This document shows, in pieces, positions 59,875 to 64,000 of a stretch of DNA of 64,000 bases (within the stretch, counting starts at the first letter, position 1; the number at the start of each line of letters is the position of its first letter). Source of the DNA: Candidatus Saccharibacteria bacterium HGW-Saccharibacteria-1 (lineage in GTDB: Bacteria; Patescibacteriota; Saccharimonadia; Saccharimonadales; Saccharimonadaceae); NCBI GenBank assembly GCA_002839415.1, contig PGXZ01000005.1, forward strand, positions 1-64,000, in the 5' to 3' direction. Made by a program: the position numbers and the translations under genes. Under the pieces are notes generated by a model that ran no database searches, had not been told where the DNA came from, and worked only from the letters and a program-made list of their open reading frames with translations.

Positions 59875-60671
59875 GACGCCGCCCTGATATCTTTCCTTGA
59901 ATATATTAAATAGCTAGCAATTACTGCAATAAACACAACAACTAATTCAATATATAGATAATTTATCTCATATAAACCCTTATCAATAACGTAGTTTAAA
60001 TCATAAAATTTAAACGGACAAATATATCTAACATTATCATTGCCGACAATCGAGCCTAGCATTCCAATAATAAAAAAACCAAAAACAGTCGGCAAAGTAA
60101 CTGCAACTGGCGATTTGATCTTTTTGATTAACATTGAAAACAAAATACCTAGCGCCAAAAAGAATAATTGAATCAAAAAAAACGAAGCTAAAATCAGGGA
60201 AAATATTTGAATATCCAGTCCATCCGTGGAAACAATACCTGCAACTATATATGAAGTTAAACTAAAGACGGTATTTGTAATCAATATCAAACCAAATGAA
60301 GCAAAAAGCTTACTAGTAAACACCTTAAATCGGCTAATCGGTTTAGTCAGCAAGAAATCCACAGTTTTTCCACTATCTTCCTTTGACATTATTCCAACCC
60401 CTAAATTCATAGCTTGCACTGCCCCGGCAAGCGTGGCAAATGTAAATATATATGCAAAAAATCCATAAATTGTAAAAAAATTAGCTAGCGATATATCTAA
60501 AGCGTCCCGCATCGCCGCTGGCAAGTTAGCCATAATCGCGCGAGTTGCATCAACATCCCTAGTAAATGCCGGATACATAAATAAGAATACGGTTACAAGC
60601 GTACATAGCGACAATATCCATATTAACGTCGAGCTACGGTAAGCTTTTATCTCTCGCAAAAATATATTCAT
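59871..60671 (-). CDS. ABC-2 type permease, first of a pair
   Basis: The 266-residue protein has six membrane helices and the same Lys-Glu-Asp-Ser-Gly-Lys-Thr-Val-Asp-Phe-Leu-Leu-Thr-Lys-Pro-Ile-Ser-Arg motif as its neighbour. The start shares one base with the ATPase stop, and its end overlaps the second permease as ATGA. The substrate is unknown. Confidence 0.9.
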   Translation of the reverse strand: MNIFLREIKAYRSSTLIWILSLCTLVTVFLFMYPAFTRDVDATRAIMANLPAAMRDALDISLANFFTIYGFFAYIFTFATLAGAVQAMNLGVGIMSKEDSGKTVDFLLTKPISRFKVFTSKLFASFGLILITNTVFSLTSYIVAGIVSTDGLDIQIFSLILASFFLIQLFFLALGILFSMLIKKIKSPVAVTLPTVFGFFIIGMLGSIVGNDNVRYICPFKFYDLNYVIDKGLYEINYLYIELVVVFIAVIASYLIYSRKDIRAAS

Positions 60672-61570
60672 TATTTTTTATCCGCCACGTAATAGTGCAT
60701 GAAAATTTCTTCTAGATCAGGCTCTTCGACTAATAGATTCGTTAGCTCAAAACCGGCAATTAACTTTATAGCTTCATTTATATTGCCCTTAAGTAAAAAG
60801 CTTGCATTATTATCGTCAAAAGCTAAATCGCTCACTCCGATAAGTTCAGTAACTTGCTTACGATCAATCTCACCCTTAAATTCTAGCTTAAATCTCTTGT
60901 GCGTGTCCTTGGCCAAATCCTTGATATTATCAATTTTTACGATCTTTCCGTCCTTAATAATCGCCACACGATCACAAAGCTTTTGCACCTCACTTAGTAT
61001 GTGCGACGAAAACAAGATTGTTACACCTTTTTTGTTCTCTTCTCGCAACAGGTCAAAAAACCGTTGTTGCATCAATGGGTCAAGTCCGCCAGTTGGCTCG
61101 TCTAAAATTATCAATTTCGGTTCGTGTAATAAACCCTGAATGATGCCAACTTTTTTCTTATTACCATACGACAGATCGTCGATCTTCTTCTTTAAATCCA
61201 GATCCAGATATTCGGCTAATTCCTTTATCTTTTTCAAAATTACCGCTTGGTCCTTTTTGTAAAAACTTCCCGAATATTTCAACAGGTCTATTACCCTCAT
61301 GCCATCGTAATAAAAGACCTCTGATGGCAAATATCCTATATCCTCTTTGATTTCAGGACCAAATTCAATAATATCCTTGCCAAATATTGTTGCGCTACCG
61401 CTGGTTGGATAAACCAAACCTAACAGTGTTCTAATCGTAGTCGATTTACCAGCCCCATTTGGCCCAATAAAACCAAATATCTCACCTTCTTTGATCTCAA
61501 GATCGATCTCACTAATACCCAGCGATTTTCCATAATATTTAGTCAGTTTTTTTGTTTCAATAATATTCAC
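60671..61570 (-). CDS. ABC transporter ATP-binding protein for the ABC-2 pair
   Basis: Walker A Gly-Pro-Asn-Gly-Ala-Gly-Lys-Ser-Thr lies near residue 36 and Walker B Leu-Ile-Ile-Leu-Asp-Glu-Pro-Thr-Gly-Gly-Leu-Asp near 155. The signature is altered to Leu-Ser-Tyr-Gly-Asn-Lys-Lys-Lys-Val, with Tyr for the first Gly, as in some BcrA/YxlF-like proteins. I prefer the GTG at 61570, which follows GGGGA by six bases; a TTG at 61582 is also in frame. Together with the two permeases it forms one three-gene exporter operon. Confidence 0.9.
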   Translation of the reverse strand: MNIIETKKLTKYYGKSLGISEIDLEIKEGEIFGFIGPNGAGKSTTIRTLLGLVYPTSGSATIFGKDIIEFGPEIKEDIGYLPSEVFYYDGMRVIDLLKYSGSFYKKDQAVILKKIKELAEYLDLDLKKKIDDLSYGNKKKVGIIQGLLHEPKLIILDEPTGGLDPLMQQRFFDLLREENKKGVTILFSSHILSEVQKLCDRVAIIKDGKIVKIDNIKDLAKDTHKRFKLEFKGEIDRKQVTELIGVSDLAFDDNNASFLLKGNINEAIKLIAGFELTNLLVEEPDLEEIFMHYYVADKK

Positions 61571-61635
61571 GGCAATCCCCAAATTATTACAAGTTATCTG
61601 TAATAATCATAATTCTTATGTGAATTATTATCAAT

Positions 61636-63131
61636 CTAAGCTCTATTAAAGCGCACAACTACCGCCGTTAATATAGCGGCAAACAAAGCGCATATAGTTG
61701 CGACTATAACATTTTGTATCGCATCATTGGATTGCTCGCTTAAACTTTTTGCGGGTACTATTTCTTTTTTAGTCGTTGCTGTCGATAAAATAGATTGATC
61801 TTGGTGGCTGATACTCGTAATATTATTGTCAATAAACATTCCGCCAGACCAAACACCAAAGCTATCTTTCATCGAATCACCATCGCCCACTCGGACAACG
61901 TCATCGGTTCGAATGTCATTGTTAGCAATCGAAACAATCTGATTTTTTGTATCATTCTTTGTAACAGGCAGCTGAACCACTGGCTCTTTATTCGTTGGGG
62001 ATTCTGGTTTAAAACAACCTATCACCTGGTATAAATCAACATTTTCGCCTGAATATGACTTACCGTAAATATGCACCGTATGGTACCCCTCTTCTAAGTC
62101 CTCAGGTAAATCAATTTCAGTGTTAAACGAACCATCGTCAGCGACTGTATATTGACCAAGTGAACGCGGAGTTGAATTGATCTCTACATCAATTATCGAA
62201 TACGGCATCAGTGCGTATTTTGCCAATCTTAAATTCATCTTAGCATATCTCACTTCTATCCAAGCAACATTGCTAACAAAATCAACCAATTTCTGTTCGG
62301 GATAATTATGATAAGCGCCCGGTAACCAATAAGATGAAGGCTCTGGCGCTGAAACATTTTGCGGGCACGAAACTTGTCCATTGCAATAATCATAGGTTTC
62401 GATATTACCGTTAGTAGCGGCCAGTATTGCCCCGCCGCAAGCTGGTGTCCCAAGGCATTAGGGTGAAAACTATCTTGACCAACCAATTTAACCCAGCTCA
62501 GCCAATCACCAGGAAGGCCAATATCATCACCCGCTTTTATAAAATTAGCCGCCTCTTCAGGGCTACTTCCACACATTCTGTGATTACCATAGCTATCCTC
62601 AAAACTAATATATTTTATTCCAACCTTTTTCGCTGCAGCTTTAATTATTTGATTAAGGTAAATTACCCCTTCATCAATAAACCTTCGTTCGACCGAATCA
62701 AGCAACAGCTCTCTTAGTGCGCTACACTCCCCTGACGGCTCAATAAATCTTGGGTATACAATAGCGTATATTTTTGAGTTAGGCGAGTCATTTTGTAAAT
62801 TCTGATAAGTTGTTACTAGTTTATTAAACAAACCTTTCATTTCAACCGCAGTTTTTTCTCGACCCTCAATTGTCCCAGCCCAACTACATGTATCAGGACC
62901 TAAGCAAGCCCGTAATTTATCTGCAAATCCAACGTCATTTCCACCAATACCGACAGTAATCACTTTTGGTTGATAATCTCTCACAAAAGTTTCTTGGTGA
63001 ACCCTGCCTGGCAAGAAACCGTCCTTAGCAACTGACTGAAGATTTTCTTTTTCAACTAAACTTTTATTCGGAATTAGACTAATCAAATCTGTTATCTTTA
63101 TCCGCGCCAACAATATATGAGGCTGTAGCAA
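61636..63131 (-). pseudogene. broken gene for a secreted SGNH-hydrolase (lipase-like) protein
   Basis: Two overlapping minus-strand frames belong to one gene. The upstream frame has the SGNH block III Gly-Ile-Gly-Gly-Asn-Asp-Val-Gly-Phe and the catalytic-type Asp-Ser-Phe-His-Pro-Asn-Ala-Leu-Gly-His. At the CCCC run (62430-62433) the coding frame jumps: the other frame continues Ala-Ile-Leu-Ala-Ala-Thr-Asn-Gly and runs on to a beta-rich domain and a C-terminal membrane anchor (Arg-Phe-Asn-Arg-Ala end). Block I with the nucleophile Ser (Gly-Asp-Ser) is absent in every frame upstream, so the 5' part is lost too. Intact, it would be an anchored surface esterase. Confidence 0.75.
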
Positions 63132-63315
63132 ACAAGCAGGCCAATGCTTTTATTATTGTTTAAATTCATATTAAACGCATACAAATATACACGAATAATC
63201 TCCAAAAAAACACCATTCATTCTTAAAGTTAAACCAGACAATACAGTTTTAGATTATTTAGTATTAAATTTATCAAAATATACCTAATTTTAAATATGAG
63301 CTATATAGTTTTTAA

Positions 63316-63894
63316 TTATTCACAGCCCCAGCCGTCGCCATCTCTATCAAGCCCATATATATCTGTGCCTATTACCTGCACCGGACCATAGGCATAGGCG
63401 GGTCCGTTACCACTTCCACCCGCACAATCTACATCGCTAGCAATAGGAACGCAACCTGAATAATTAGAATCACAATTAGAGACTGGTTTAACATACGTCC
63501 CCAGAATAGTTACTTCGTTAATCGGATTAGTTGTAATAACTTCATTAGAAGTTCGGTTTTTTTCAATTCCGTCAACTAGCGTAATTGTATATGTAATTGT
63601 TTTTACACCCTCAACGCCAACTGTTTGTATTTTAGTAGAACCTTTTGTCATATCAGCACTCTCAATTGTTTGTTTTTCAAATGGTATTTTTTCTGTCTTA
63701 ACTTCAGTTTTTGTTGTCGTAACTGGCTCAGATTTCGCCTCCACCTTTGTAGTTTTAACCGTGTCTACTTCTGTGGTATTTGACTTTGGCGACATAGCGG
63801 AAACCGTAATAAGACTTCCTGCAGCAAGCGCAAGAACTAAACTCGTTCTACCGACAACAGTTAATTCACTTAACCATTTTTTTATATTAACCAT
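63316..63894 (-). CDS. surface protein with G5 and Excalibur domains
   Basis: From Met at 63894 (AAGGAG upstream) the 192-residue protein has a signal-type helix (residues 13-33), a Thr/Lys/Glu-rich stretch, and a G5 domain (about 60-130, with Gly-Val-Glu-Gly-Val-Lys-Thr-Ile-Thr-Tyr and a closing Val-Thr-Ile-Leu-Gly-Thr). A C-terminal calcium-binding Excalibur motif (Asp-Arg-Asp-Gly-Asp-Gly-Trp-Gly-Cys-Glu) ends at the last residue. Cysteines around 142-157 may pair with it. G5 domains bind wall sugars. The protein is likely exported and wall-bound, possibly used in contact with other cells. Confidence 0.85.
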   Translation of the reverse strand: MVNIKKWLSELTVVGRTSLVLALAAGSLITVSAMSPKSNTTEVDTVKTTKVEAKSEPVTTTKTEVKTEKIPFEKQTIESADMTKGSTKIQTVGVEGVKTITYTITLVDGIEKNRTSNEVITTNPINEVTILGTYVKPVSNCDSNYSGCVPIASDVDCAGGSGNGPAYAYGPVQVIGTDIYGLDRDGDGWGCE

Positions 63895-64000
63895 ACACTT
63901 CTCCTTATTTTGACCCAAGTATGCTCTTATTTTTATAACAATTCAAGCAATACAAAGTATTGTGTAGTTTTTTATTCATAGAAACTAATCCTATAAGTAT

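Noticed and set aside
1-64000. CRISPR array or alternative genetic code
   Set aside because: No evenly spaced direct repeats were found. TGA serves as a stop (for example in ATGA overlaps between ABC genes), and no conserved protein runs through an in-frame TGA, so code 25 is not needed.

Overview
The window looks like a chromosomal segment of a member of the Candidate Phyla Radiation, most probably Candidatus Saccharibacteria (TM7). The reasons are a small, tightly packed, moderately AT-rich gene set, TGA used as a normal stop, a NAD-type malic enzyme, an RNase J/PNPase pair, a type IV pilin-like protein fused to an FGE-like domain, a FemAB transferase, and several enzymes that lack usual cofactor residues (DnaG, a uracil-DNA glycosylase, a DHH-like protein). 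The taxonomic call is inference from gene content; no marker phylogeny was run.

Layout. Positions 1 to about 7.2 kb are the right-hand part of a mobile element. They hold a protein with a HEPN-type R-N-x3-H motif, a Shedu (SduA-like) nuclease, an XRE repressor with three TTAC-N4-GTAA operators, a DUF4352-type surface protein, a RepA-like ATPase and a large serine recombinase. The 3' end of the recombinase gene overlaps the start of ychF, so the element appears to sit at the 5' end of ychF. The left end of the element lies outside the window.

From 7.2 to 26.5 kb is core informational machinery, mostly on the minus strand: ychF, tlyA, efp, rpsF-ssb-rpsR, ftsK, RNase J, a uracil-DNA glycosylase, pnp, rpsO, truB with a degenerate NrnA-like neighbour, rpsT, holA, mutM, a HAD hydrolase and dut. 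From 26.6 to 31.5 kb are a flavodoxin-like protein, a PLDc_N/ABC export operon and polA. From 31.6 to 44.4 kb are a frameshifted membrane protein, a P-loop kinase, the dnaG-rpoD pair, a YjbR/CapA/orn/mscL operon, the pilin-FGE fusion, argS and pyrG. From 44.5 to 51.3 kb are malic enzyme, a putative metallopeptidase, a second UDG-like protein, tRNA-Ser(GGA) and a MacB-type ABC pair. From 51.4 to 64 kb are groES-groEL under a CIRCE operator, a FemAB transferase, glmS, HtrA, a MurE-like ligase, an ABC-2 exporter, a broken SGNH hydrolase gene and a G5/Excalibur surface protein.

Expression. Two start types coexist. Genes inside operons have good Shine-Dalgarno sequences. Many first genes (polA, dnaG, argS, truB, holA, the MurE-like gene, malic enzyme, NUDIX, FemAB, the 26.0 kb membrane protein) instead have a TATAAT-like -10 box only 6 to 9 bases before the start codon, which points to leaderless mRNAs. 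Perfect hairpins separate several convergent pairs. Two large surface-protein genes are broken at short homopolymer runs, so they are either assembly errors or real pseudogenes or phase-variable genes.
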